A stretch of DNA of 64,000 nucleotides from Scedosporium boydii (lineage: Eukaryota > Ascomycota > Sordariomycetes > Microascales > Microascaceae). The notes under the pieces are model-generated. The model worked only from the letters and a program-made list of their open reading frames with translations, was not told where the DNA came from and ran no database searches. This document shows positions 46,382-56,447 of this stretch, in pieces. The position numbers and the translations under genes are program-made. The stretch spans positions 62,001 to 126,000 of the forward strand of contig NJFT01000037.1 in assembly GCA_002221725.1 (NCBI GenBank), written 5' to 3'. Position 1 is the first letter of the stretch, and each line of letters begins with the position of its first letter.

Positions 46382-47935
46382 TCACAACTCCAATTGGCCC
46401 ATCCCAGCCGCCTCTCGTGCAGCAGCTTCGGCAGCAGCCCTCGCAGCAGCCCTGGCGATGGCTTTCGGAGTTCCTGGTCTCCCCAGGTAGTAGCCCGTGA
46501 TGATAATCGCAGCGCTGAGGCCAAATCCAATCAGTGCGGCCACATAAGCCAGCACCAACAGGACCGTCCTCAGAACCGCATCGCTCTGATACCTTGGTCG
46601 AGGAGCTTGGTACCCCTCGGCGGCTTCGTCGCCTTCATCTTGCCCGTCATAGGTGAAAGCCTGCTTACGTTTTTCCGAAGGAGGAAGCTGATCGACGAAG
46701 CGGACGGATTTCTTGGATGCGGTGCTATCTTCGCTTCTCCTTTCAGCTTTCCTTAGGGTGCTTGGGATAACTTTCGGCTCTGATATCTCGTTTTCGCAGG
46801 CGTAAGACTCTTCACTACTTCTCGCGGCTCGTCTTTCATTGCGCTCCTTTGTGACGACAACACTGTTACGGAGCCGTTCGGAGCGCAGGGAGTGTTCGGG
46901 ATTCAGAAGAGCATCGGCTTGGGTGTCAGGAGGAGTCAAGAGGTCGTCGAGCTGTTGGAGGACGGCTTGCATCTGGCCAAAAATGACCACCACTTCTTGT
47001 GTTATCTCGTCCTTTTCAGCGGAGGTGAGCGTGAACTCGGCGTCGAGGAGGCGTCGTTTGTATTCCTCTTTGAGCTCCTCACCATCGCGGGGAGTGTTGA
47101 AGTGTAAGAAATCAAGAGGAAGCCGAGAAGATGAACGCGGGCTATCGGTGAGGAAGGAGCCCTCGTGTGTTAAGCCATGAGGAGGAAGGGAAGACATTGG
47201 AGAAACAGCTGGTGTGTCGACTTGATCTTGGGAGGTGGTTGTGGTCAAGCCAAGCCAGGAAGCTTTGTAGGCCCAAAACTCATCACCAGCGGCTTGGAGG
47301 GGAGCTCTAATGTATCTCGCACGGGCGCACAAGGCCATATGGAGAATATATCCATAAGCGATAAGAACATGGGGACGTTCCTGTATCGAGTTCCGAATGA
47401 CGGATGTGAAATCTTGCAAGGCGCCCTCGGACGATACTTGACGAAGCTGGGCATCCAATTCCGTGGCGGACCATCCAGTCATTCGTTGCAAGTCACGCCT
47501 CAGCGCATCCGCCCGTTGGAGGCCGGGCAAGCGAAGATCCGAAAGTAAGGACCGTACTCTTTCAGGGACAGTGATTCTACCGGTCTCTAAGGACGGAAGC
47601 TGAGTGCCGCCAGAGCTCTCCAATGGTCCCGGTGTAAGATTGAGCTCCAGGCTCTGCGAGCCAGCTGGACTCGTGTTAGTGGTCGGCGCCCGACCAGCAG
47701 GGCGGCTGTTCACAATCTCCTGCCAGAGGGTTTCAAAAGTAATATAGATGGGCGCAATATGGAGAAGGCCTGATGCGTATACGGAAGGATTGGTCGTCAG
47801 TGGCGGGAGCGCCAAGGGGAGGCGAGAGACGATGAACTTGTTAAGATCCTTATGCATCGATCTCGTCGCCCGTCTTAGTGATGTGGAGAGAGTCTTTGGG
47901 CTTGCCGCTTGGGCGGGCCTCGTCGCGGGGGCCAT
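46382..47935 (-). CDS. Heme-oxygenase-like protein with C-terminal membrane anchor
   Basis: A single exon of 517 residues from ATG 47935 (MAPATRPAQAASP); the frame extends upstream only through non-ATG codons. Residues about 20-70 (LSTSLRRATRSMHKDLNKFI, then YASGLLHIAPIYITFETLWQ) match the first helices of the heme oxygenase fold, with His in SMHKDL placed like the proximal heme ligand. YGYILHMALCARARYIRAPL matches a later helix, followed by FLHFNTPRDGEELKEEYKRR. Near residues 460-490 lies a hydrophobic helix (LLVLAYVAALIGFGLSAAII) before an Ala/Arg-rich short tail, so the protein is probably tail-anchored in ER or another organelle. It is far longer than yeast Hmx1 and carries disordered inserts. 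Whether it degrades heme is uncertain because distal-helix Gly residues are not clear. Confidence 0.78.
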   Translation of the reverse strand: MAPATRPAQAASPKTLSTSLRRATRSMHKDLNKFIVSRLPLALPPLTTNPSVYASGLLHIAPIYITFETLWQEIVNSRPAGRAPTTNTSPAGSQSLELNLTPGPLESSGGTQLPSLETGRITVPERVRSLLSDLRLPGLQRADALRRDLQRMTGWSATELDAQLRQVSSEGALQDFTSVIRNSIQERPHVLIAYGYILHMALCARARYIRAPLQAAGDEFWAYKASWLGLTTTTSQDQVDTPAVSPMSSLPPHGLTHEGSFLTDSPRSSSRLPLDFLHFNTPRDGEELKEEYKRRLLDAEFTLTSAEKDEITQEVVVIFGQMQAVLQQLDDLLTPPDTQADALLNPEHSLRSERLRNSVVVTKERNERRAARSSEESYACENEISEPKVIPSTLRKAERRSEDSTASKKSVRFVDQLPPSEKRKQAFTYDGQDEGDEAAEGYQAPRPRYQSDAVLRTVLLVLAYVAALIGFGLSAAIIITGYYLGRPGTPKAIARAAARAAAEAAAREAAGMGQLEL

Positions 47936-49922
47936 GGTTTCGTAGGTAGAATTGAGAGAAAAGAGTGGCAAGTTCAATGTCGCAAGGCAAGGGAGTAGGT
48001 CTTAATCCAAGAGTATCTAGAGTTGGTGCGGATGGCGTGTTCTAGGAGGCGTGTAAAAGGAAGCCAAAGGAAATACAGGACAGTTCAAGCCCAGGTTGTG
48101 GTTCAAGCGTACAAGGCAAAACGAAACTGGCGACGGGGTATCGGAAATAATCTATTGTAAAAAGAAATGCAAACAGTTGAGGAGAGTTGAAATCACAAAG
48201 AAGGGAGGGAGAGAGGCATCAGCCTTGACAGCAACGGATGAAGAGGTCAACGGAGGCGGAGGGTTGTACAAGAAGACAAGAACCAGGAACAATTGACAAT
48301 GAAAGTACTGCTGAGCAGGAGCAGGTCCCCCCACTCGACCGGGGTTCTTGAGGCAGGTACAAAGAACTGTGTGCCTGGGGATGCCCCTTGGGGTGAATGT
48401 GCGAAACTGGAAGTGTGGTGCGAGGAAGGAATGGAGAGATCCGAGCCGAATGACACCAGCATTCGGGGAAGGAGAAGGTGAAGGTGGGATGAAGCCAAGG
48501 GCCGGACTTGGAGGGACTTGGAGACCCCAAGAGGCAAGGGGGAAGGGGCAGGCAAGGGCAGGAAAAGGGCAAGAGGCTGACCCCAGCTGAAGGAAGGCAC
48601 AAATACAAATTGTGACGATACTTCAGGCAGTCCCGTTCCGTGAGGGGAAGTGGCGTTCCCCAGGTCAAAGAAAGAGAAGGAGAAGGTCAATATCGGAAAG
48701 CCGCTAGGGTGCAAGGGAGGCGCGACCCCGGTCAAGACCTGTCACCAGTCTCCCATGGTGAACGTGGTGAATGACTCTAAACCTCTAAACTACTTCGTAC
48801 TTCGCACACTTCGGTCTTTGCTTCGGCCTTTGCTACAAGGACGAAGTAGGCCTTCGGGGAAACAAGAAAAGGAACTCCTAGGCAAACGGCGAAACGGGGA
48901 TGCCTTTCTTCTCTTTCTTTTTTTGGCCATTCGAATCTAGTTAGCCAAAGTGCTCGCAGGAACCGTCTAGAATGTTACTCCAGGCCCTCCTCGTGTTTCG
49001 CTATAACCCGGAATACGCAGATTGATTGTGGATTGTGGGCTCCATCCTTGTCATAGCCTTTTCGGGATAAGAGCTGCAGAAAAAACGAAGAAAAAAGGGA
49101 AGAAGCAGGGGTGCAAAAAAAAACTGTTATGGACTCTCAAGCCAAACGACCCTTCCAGACGTCAAGAGAAACGAGGTTTTCCGTGCCCTATTACACTGCC
49201 ACTTCACAGTGAACACTATTAGCTTTGGACTGGACAATGGCTAATACTAGCTTTCAATCCCACACTACTTCGCAGCGCAGAGGTCTCGGGTCGGTGTGGT
49301 GGGCGTTCCCGCCAATCTGTTGACGGGAATGCGTCTTTGTTGAACCCCGCCAGACCGGAGCAGGCAGAATTTGGTACATGGGCCCATGTCCTCTCGCAGT
49401 AGCAGTTTACACTAGCTCGGTGATTTTGCTTCGGGATTGTATCGATCTCTCATTCCTTCTCATCAATCTGTACGACTTCACGCCAGTACCCTTTATGCGC
49501 TTCACTTGCATCGACAGGGGGAACGGGTCTAAGCTTGATTGGTCGCCACTCTACTGGACATCCACTGTGGATTATTCTCAGTCGAGTTAGCTGGCGATGA
49601 GTCCATTTTTTTGGAGTCGGAAGTCTTGTTCGGAGTCGGGAGAAGGCTTCGCATTGGTTGAGAAAAGGATTGGAGTAGCGTGGTCTCCAGCAAACCCCCT
49701 CATGAGTGCCTTCACCGCAAAATGCTCGACTAGCTTCACGATGGGCAAGAATTGGTGTATTTAGATCAAACCCGGAGCCCGAGAAGCAACACCCTAAATT
49801 GCATCCTGGAAAAGAAGCTGGCACTTTTGATGCTGCCACTCGCATTAAATACAACAGAGAAGAAAAGAGCGATAAGCCGCGAAAAAAAACACGACACCCA
49901 ACACCACAAATGCGAAGGCGAT
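47936..49922. other. Intergenic stretch of about 2 kb
   Basis: It lies upstream of the heme-oxygenase-like gene and downstream of the SLC35F-type gene, both on the minus strand. A purine-rich stretch (48420-48590) reads as a pyrimidine-rich leader on the coding strand. One TACTTCGTA motif at 48791-48799. Open frames of 134-162 codons (48219-48735, 49450-49854) lie within low-complexity sequence and have no domain that I recognise. Confidence 0.45.
48395..48620 (-). promoter_or_regulatory. Pyrimidine-rich (CT) tract upstream of the heme-oxygenase-like gene
   Basis: On the minus strand these bases are strongly C/T-biased. Long CT tracts just upstream of transcription starts are common in filamentous fungal promoters, so this may mark the core promoter or 5' UTR. 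It lies about 460 bp from the start codon. There is no direct evidence of activity. Confidence 0.3.
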
Positions 49923-51490
49923 TTATACCCCATCCACAGATCCCTGCGCCTTGGTTGCTGGATCCTCGTGGCTCTCATGGTTGATAAAAAGGAAAGAGAC
50001 AAAAACAACCGCTGCCCCAATCCAGTATACTACGCTGGAATACTGCGAATATTGAATCATTTCCCCAATCAACGAGAGCGGGATCGTCAGGGACAGTCCA
50101 ACAGTGACCACAAGGGGCGTAGTCAGCAGCATGGCATACGCCCATGAGATGTCGCTGACAAAAGAAGCCACCGAATTACCCTAAGAGACAAGACTGTTTT
50201 AGCCCACATTCTGTGATCGAGAAGGCTGTGTAAGGGTAGGCTGTAGACTTACCAGGACAATTGCCCAGATCTTCGCCGACGGCGGCATCACAAACTATGA
50301 TGATAATTAGCATTCTGCTAATAAAAAAAAACCACACTGACTCCCCTGTCAAAGAGTGGTCCAGTGGAACACTAGACTTACCGGCTCCAGTCCCGTGAAG
50401 TGAAGGACGAAGAACAAGGGCCAGAGCAACACAAGACAGTACACGCCCACCAAGCCAAAGAAGAGCGGCATGTTAACCCTGTCCTCATCACCAACCCTCA
50501 GCTTCATCACCGTCACGTAGAGCCCATAGATAATAGCGCTCACAAACGCCATCGAGTCGCCTATGGCGATCTGCGTAAGCGTCTTATGCGGGAACGACCC
50601 GCGGTTCTCCTCGTTCGAGCCCGTCAGGTCCACCGTCGAAATCAGAACCACGCCAGCTAGGGACGCCAGCACCCCTATAAGCTTCCTCGTCGAGAAGGAC
50701 TCCACGCGCATCAGCGCGCAGAAGATGAGCGTCCAGACACTGCTGGTCGACGTCAGGATAGTCACGCTGCCGACGCTCGTGTACTCGAGACACGCCGAGG
50801 CAAAGTAGTTCGCGGAGAACCACAACATGGAGAATTCGAGGCTGAGCTTCGCCGTCTCGAGAAAGGTCAGCTTGCCGTCGTCGCTGAACTGCGGATCGAA
50901 AATCTCGAGGCTGCCATCTTCGTCGCCGAGGAGCTGCTCGCCGACCGTCAAGTCGTCGTCCTCGATCGTGGGAATCCTGGATCGCACGCCCGTCTTGTAT
51001 TCTTGCCAGACCTGCGCCGCCTCGGACTTGAAGTGCGGCCAGCCATTTTTTATGATGTAGCGTATCGTCATTACGCCTAGCGAGATGGCAAAGGCTGAGC
51101 TATTAACGTAAACGACGAGGAAAGGCTTGTCGTAGGTATTATCGGAGTAGATGGACTATTGAGAGAAGAGAAGAGCAAACGTTGTTAGCCACGAACTGTG
51201 TCCGAAAAGGAGTCTCGCGGCGGAAATTGCGCAGAACTCACACTCGCCAGGAAGTTGGCCAGAGTCCAGAGAAACACTGTGACTAGAAGCAGACATATTC
51301 CCAGTGTCCGCCTCGCAACGCCCCCTAATCCTAGACGAGCTAATAGCCCGTGGGCACCGCCGTACTTGTGTGAACTCTGTATCGACAACCGGTGGCCATC
51401 GCTACTAGGTCGGCCGACAGAAGTCGATAACCTGGTCTCGCGCGGTTCGGTGTCTGCTGGTGTATATAGTATTGGCTCATTGGCAGCCAT
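49923..51490 (-). CDS. SLC35F/EamA-type multipass transporter (fungal Thi74/YML018C-like)
   Basis: Four exons on the minus strand: 51490-51242, 51155-50382, 50294-50253 and 50180-49923, giving 440 residues, all phase 0. Donors are GTGAGT, GTAAGT and GTAAGT. The start is MAANEPILYTPADTEP. The first helix (LGICLLLVTVFLWTLANFLA) is followed by SSIYSDNTYDKPFLVVYVNS, a pattern shared with yeast vacuolar Thi74/YML018C and human SLC35F3/F5. About ten hydrophobic helices can be read, including the EamA-like pair YTSVGSVTILTSTSSVWTLI and FSTRKLIGVLASLAGVVLIS. A 60-residue acidic loop lies between helices 2 and 3, and the tail is short and hydrophilic (NHESHEDPATKAQG). The likely location is vacuolar or Golgi membrane. 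The substrate (thiamine-like or nucleotide-type) cannot be inferred from sequence. Confidence 0.88.
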
Positions 51491-53142
51491 GGCGTGGAGA
51501 TGTGTCGGCACGAGTGCACAACACGGGGGAAGGGGGGAGTTCGAGATGAAGTTCGAGGTCAGAGTTGCTATCGGGTCCGCGTCGGTATCATTGGTTATCA
51601 CTGTATCTTGAATACTGTTTTTGTAACGTTTCTTCGTACAGAGTTGGTCGCCAAAACTCAAAGTTCCCTGTTATGGGGGAGTCTGTAGTCGCTCTGTCGT
51701 TGCTGGTTGCCAGTTCCTTGTTGCTGGTGAACTCTGCTCGTGTGGAGGTGGGCACATGAGTCTGGTCCTTTCGAACCCGAAAACCGGCCTGCCTTATCGG
51801 GGTATCAATCCAAAGCCGCTCCTATTTCGCGGTCGCCAGGCCTCAAAAATCTCGAGTCTAGAAACCGGCGCTTACTCGTCGTTCTGAAATCGCAGCATGG
51901 AAGAAAGTGAATAGATGGAAAATCGTGTTCCAAGTCTATAAGTTCGCAGATCGGCAGGGTCGGATTGCGTTGCGTGGACCTGGATGTGGAGGCGGAATTA
52001 AATTGACAATTGAATTGGATCAAATGAAAGTTGAGGTGTCTTCTCAGTGTTGCTCATCGCTAATCTTAGCAGCGTTCGGGCTTTCTCTTGGCAACTGCCG
52101 TCACTCCTGAAACACCCACCGACTGCCTATGTACGCAACATCAGTCAACATTGAGTTGATAGATGCACATAAAGACGACATTGATCGGTCCCTCGGCTTC
52201 CTGTAAAACCCCGAATTTATGCTGTGCCATAGAGGGTGCCCCACGTCACGTCCGGCCGTGATCAGGGGCCAAAAATGGCTGCCTATCCCATGAATGACTC
52301 GGATCCTCTGAAGAAGTAAGGAGTGGCTCTCATCTGGAAGTATCAAGCTCGTATTGCTATCAGATCCAAATACTCAGTAGACCCTTTATTCTGTGAGGGT
52401 ATATCTGGCTCATGTTCAATCAACGTCCGCCGCCAGCACTACGGAGTACTTATACGCCATTTCTGAATTTTTGTTACCATACTTGAAGATCTGATGTGGG
52501 GGGAATGGACCTGCATGCGCATCCCAAGTGGTGCACTCTTGAGATCGTTGATCCTCACTGCAGGTCAGACGACCTTCCCGAGCTGGACAACCTCGCCGTC
52601 CAACCTCTCCAAACAATCCATCCATGACCTCCCTGCCTGTTGAATCTCCTAATATAGCAAGGAGTTGTTTGATTCAGGATGCACTTGATGCATTATCGAC
52701 GACGTAGAGCTTTGATCTTCACAATTTGGATCGAATACACGTATATTATCTAACAGAATCAGCTCCAGCTTTCCTCGGTCAATGGTATGGACGTCTTGTA
52801 CTAGCTAAGAGTGATATATGCTAACGCCCTTCACCCAATTACGCAAAAGAAACGGAAAGAAGAAAAAAAGCAAAAGGAAAAGGGATCAAAAACCAAGTCG
52901 TGCCCATGAACAGGCAACCCGAGACAAAAACACTCCATATACTACATGCTGGCCCCTGGTTGGCACAGTTCCAGATTTGCTAAGCATCTCCTCAGGCTGC
53001 AACGACGGATCAGGCAATGGCATGCATGAGCAAACAAACTCGAACAAATGGTAAACCTGGAAAAAGGGAAAAGAGACAAGAGAAAAATGCCCGATAGTCG
53101 TTTGATGAAATCACAAGAGGCCCCTCTTAGAACCGTTCGTGT
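51491..53142. other. Intergenic stretch, SLC35F promoter side to ypt7 3' end
   Basis: About 1.65 kb, non-coding as far as can be seen. One TACGGAGTA motif at 52440-52448. No ORF with recognisable similarity. Confidence 0.5.
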
Positions 53143-53985
53143 TTAGCAGGCACATCCGTCGCGGTCGGGATCGATGTGGATGTTGATGGGGTCCTGGAAG
53201 TCTCCGCTAAACTCTTCCGATTCCTCCTGAGCGAGGGCGTTACGAGCGATGACTTCAAACGCCTGCTCGACATTGATGGCCTCCTTCGCGCTGGTCTCGA
53301 AGTAGGGGATGCCGCCCTTGGATTGGCAAAAGGTCATTGCACGCTTCGTAGAGATCACCCGCTTGCTTTCTTCAACGTCAATCTTGTTGCCGAGAACGAC
53401 CTAGAGCCGAGTTAGCGGATTTGTAGCTAGGTATGGGCATCACGGATTCGGCATACGAATGGGAAGTTGTCAGGATCCCTGGGCGATGCTTGGATCAGAA
53501 ACTCATCCCTCCAACTATCTAGAGCATCAAAGCTCTTCGAGTTGTTGACATCGAAAACGAGGACGCAGCAGTCGGCGCCTCGGTAAAACGCAACGCCTAG
53601 AGATTGGAATCGCTCCTGGCCCGCGGTATCCCAAAGCTGCATTGTGACTTGGCGATCATCAACAAGGACCTCTCGCGTCAGGAAATCGGCACCGATAGTC
53701 GCCTTGTAGCTCGCACTGAACTTCTTGTTGACCTGTAATTGGGGGAAGAATCCCCCAGCTGTTAGACTAGACCGTTTATCGAGCGCGAGGGGAGGAGACC
53801 CAGTTTGGAGGTCCACGAGAGTTGTCGTACATATTGGTTCATCAAACTCGTCTTTCCGACCCCGCTGTCTCCAAGAATAATAACCTGCCAGAGCGCAAAC
53901 GCCTCATCAGCCTCATAATTCAACGCGCAGATATAGTTCGTGCGTGCATTCGAACCTTGAGCAAAACCTTCTTCCTCGTCGCCAT
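53143..53985 (-). CDS. ypt7: Ypt7, Rab7-family GTPase of vacuole fusion
   Basis: Four exons on the minus strand: 53985-53956, 53884-53831, 53732-53457 and 53400-53143, giving 205 residues, the usual Rab7 length. All joins are phase 0. The first donor is the rare GTTCGA; the others are GTACGA and GTATGC. GTPase motifs in order: P-loop GDSGVGKTS, switch I with YKATIGADF, switch [20 protein letters not shown], and ETSAK. The C-terminus CAC is a double-Cys geranylgeranylation site. Ypt7 recruits HOPS and drives late endosome, autophagosome and vacuole fusion. The sequence is intact. The short first exon (10 codons, [10 protein letters not shown]) is typical of fungal ypt7. It has a divergent promoter with the Mg-chelatase-like gene. 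Confidence 0.97.
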
Positions 53986-54706
53986 GGTGAGCTTCTAACT
54001 CGTGTGACTGATTTTTCGACCGATGACGTTATGAGCGGAGCTCGTTGCGATTTATCGCTGCTGCGAAGGCAAGTGTTTCAGACGGAATAACAATAGAGGT
54101 TCGGTTCGCAGGCGGACAGAAATACGAATCGTCGGCGGGAGTGGGAGAAGAGATATCTGTATTCGAAGTTTGAAATCCTCGGGTGGGAATATCGTCGCAA
54201 ATCGTTGAGGATACTAGTAGAAAGAGCTTCCGGACTTTGGAGTTTGTTTGGCAAGGTTAAGGTCGGAGGTTGGTTGGAGACCTGGAGGTGGTAACCAGCA
54301 GCGCCACGGCAGTCAAATAAAGCCGCCGCCTAATGAAGAGGCATCAAATGACTACAGCATAATAACCTAAGGACGGAATTGCCCGGAGGCTGCTGGGACA
54401 TGCCAGGAAGTTAGCGTCATTGCACCTATCAGTGGGATTCCCACGTGATTTACAGTGAAGAATGACTTCAATTTGTTGAAAGATAACGAAACAGTCAAAG
54501 CAAAGACGACGCCTGCTGCAGGCAGTGATCGCGGGCCACCCAAGCTCCCATTAACGCAATTTGTTGAATGCACACCGACATCCGGCCAGCATCAAATGCT
54601 CCAAACGCTGCCCAGCCCGAGGTAGCGGCGATGCTGCTGGTCAACGGATCATGACCAGCAGCGCTTCGGCTCTAGTACCTCCCCATCCCGGCTTTTAGTC
54701 TCGAAC
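53986..54706. other. Divergent promoter region, ypt7 / Mg-chelatase-like
   Basis: 721 bases between two opposing ATGs. No separate gene visible. Confidence 0.5.
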
Positions 54707-56101
54707 ATGTCCGCCGCCGACGAGGGGCTGCTCGCCAAGGTCCAGGGGCTTAGTGACCTGGAGCTCGCCTTTCTCGTGAGCCTAATGAGTCGGGAGCACT
54801 GCATCATCACTGCGCATCCCTCAGCTCTCGATGACTTATTGGAAGAGCTTCAACTAGTTCGTGGCTGCCCATTCACCCATCGGTGTCTTCCATTGTTATC
54901 CATACCGCGCATCTCTAACATTCACTCACTCTACCTCTCGACAGATTGCTTCTAAGAGCTTCGGCCTCAACACCGTCATTGTCGACTGCCAGCCCACCAC
55001 CACCCTTGACGACTTCGTCTCCGCCCTCCTCCTACCAAACCACCCGCCCCCCTCACGAACCCCGTCCCCCTTCCTCCCCCGCTCCGACCCCTACTTCAAC
55101 TCGCACTCGCACTCTCACTCTCACTCTCACTCCCACTCTCACTCCCATACCCGCGGCGCCGGCGCTTCGGGCCTCGCGCCCCTCTCTCCGATAAACCCCC
55201 CACTCTCACCTGCAACCTACACGCCAGGAGAAATCCATTCCCCCGCCGCTGCCACCACAAACCTCTTCTCCATAGCCAAAGTAGTCCTTGCCCGAAACCT
55301 CGACCGCGCCCCGAAAGCCGTTCAGATCCAAGCCCTCGAGCTTCTCCGCACGAGACGAGTCTTTACCCGAACCGCCGTGCACTCGGCACCCAAGACGTTC
55401 CTGTTCGTACCGGTGCTCGCCACGGGACGTGGGCGCAATGGCAGCAGGACGACTATCGGTCTAACACCGCAGCTGAATGATCTATTCTTCATCTCGCACT
55501 ATCACGACCTGGAAGATGGCTTCGCACATCTCGATGACGAATTCGACGTAGGCGAGGGTACGGAGACGGCGTCTACGGAGAGCGTGGTAGTAGTGAAGAG
55601 AGGCGCCGGCGTGGATCCCCAGATCGACCCTCTTCTCTCAGAAGCGGTATGCTAAATAATCCCCTGGCCGGATCCTCTTTTATAGCTAAAGCTAGGTTTT
55701 AACACATATGAACTCTTTTCATACAGGATATAAGCCGCCTCTCCGAACTAAGCCAAAACGTCAAAATCGACATCGACGTCCTCCGCTACCAAATGAACAT
55801 CATCTCCTTCCTCCGCATGCACCGCGCTCTCTCCCGCGGAGCCTCCCCCACCGCCACGAAGCACTTCGACCGCCTCGTCCGCTGCCTCGCGCCCCTCCAC
55901 AAGGTCGACTTCGTAACCCCCGCCCTCGTCGCCCTGGCCGCCCGCAAGATCTACCTCCATCGCGTCGAGGTCGTCGAGCCGGCGCACGAGCGGAGCGTGC
56001 AGTGGGGAAGTAAGCTTGAGGCTGTTGAGGCTCTGTTAGAAGGTGTTGGGCCGGAGGATGTGATTGAGGATGTGCTGGGGATGGTGGCGCCTCCGTTGTG
56101 A
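54707..56101 (+). CDS. Fungal Mg-chelatase-like protein (unknown role)
   Basis: Three exons: 54707-54856, 54945-55646 and 55727-56101, giving 408 residues, all phase 0. Donors are GTTCGT and GTATGC. The N-terminus (LLAKVQGLSDLELAFLVSLM, then REHCIITAHPSALDDLLEEL) and the C-terminus (YQMNIISFLRMHRALSRGAS, then LVRCLAPLHKVDFVTPALVA) match the fungal proteins annotated Mg-chelatase. The C-terminal block resembles the helical lid after the AAA+ core of ChlI/BchI. The Walker A and B ATP-binding core of a true chelatase is not present, so ATPase activity is unlikely, and fungi make no chlorophyll. The middle is a low-complexity linker with an SH dipeptide repeat. The family is broadly conserved in Pezizomycotina as far as I recall; its role is unknown. 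Confidence 0.82.
55101..55148 (+). repeat. In-frame (Ser-His)8 repeat, TCNCAY x8
   Basis: Eight consecutive Ser-His dipeptides inside the Mg-chelatase-like CDS, encoded by an imperfect hexamer (CACTCT-type) microsatellite. The alternating His array could bind divalent metal; length polymorphism is likely. Confidence 0.9.
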
Positions 56102-56447
56102 TACCCCGTGCTGTGCTTCTGTCTTTCGTTATGAATTTTCCATTTCCTTTAAATTAAGAGTTATAATATGATACATGAAGCCTAAAGTGGCCGTCATACA
56201 ATTGAATCCTTTGAGCTTGTGCCCCCATTGCCCATTGCCTATTTTTCCCTATCAGTCGTAATTTTTTTTTTCTGGCCCTGGCGTATGTTCAATGGCAAAC
56301 CGGGCTGATCTTCTTATGTCGTGTCATGATTTAAAACTGTGAGAAACCCTCTCCTTTGTTTCAATGTTATTTCAACCCTAATAAAATTCCTGAATTGTAT
56401 AATATAGAAGCTTGGCCACTGGCTCATGCTTTCTAGCAATAGGGAAA
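56102..56447. other. Convergent 3' region
   Basis: 346 AT-rich bases between the stops of the Mg-chelatase-like and gda1 genes. No gene seen. Confidence 0.5.

Noticed and set aside
48219..48735. 149- and 162-codon minus-strand ORFs
   Set aside because: They overlap each other in different frames within a pyrimidine-rich tract whose low complexity suppresses stop codons.
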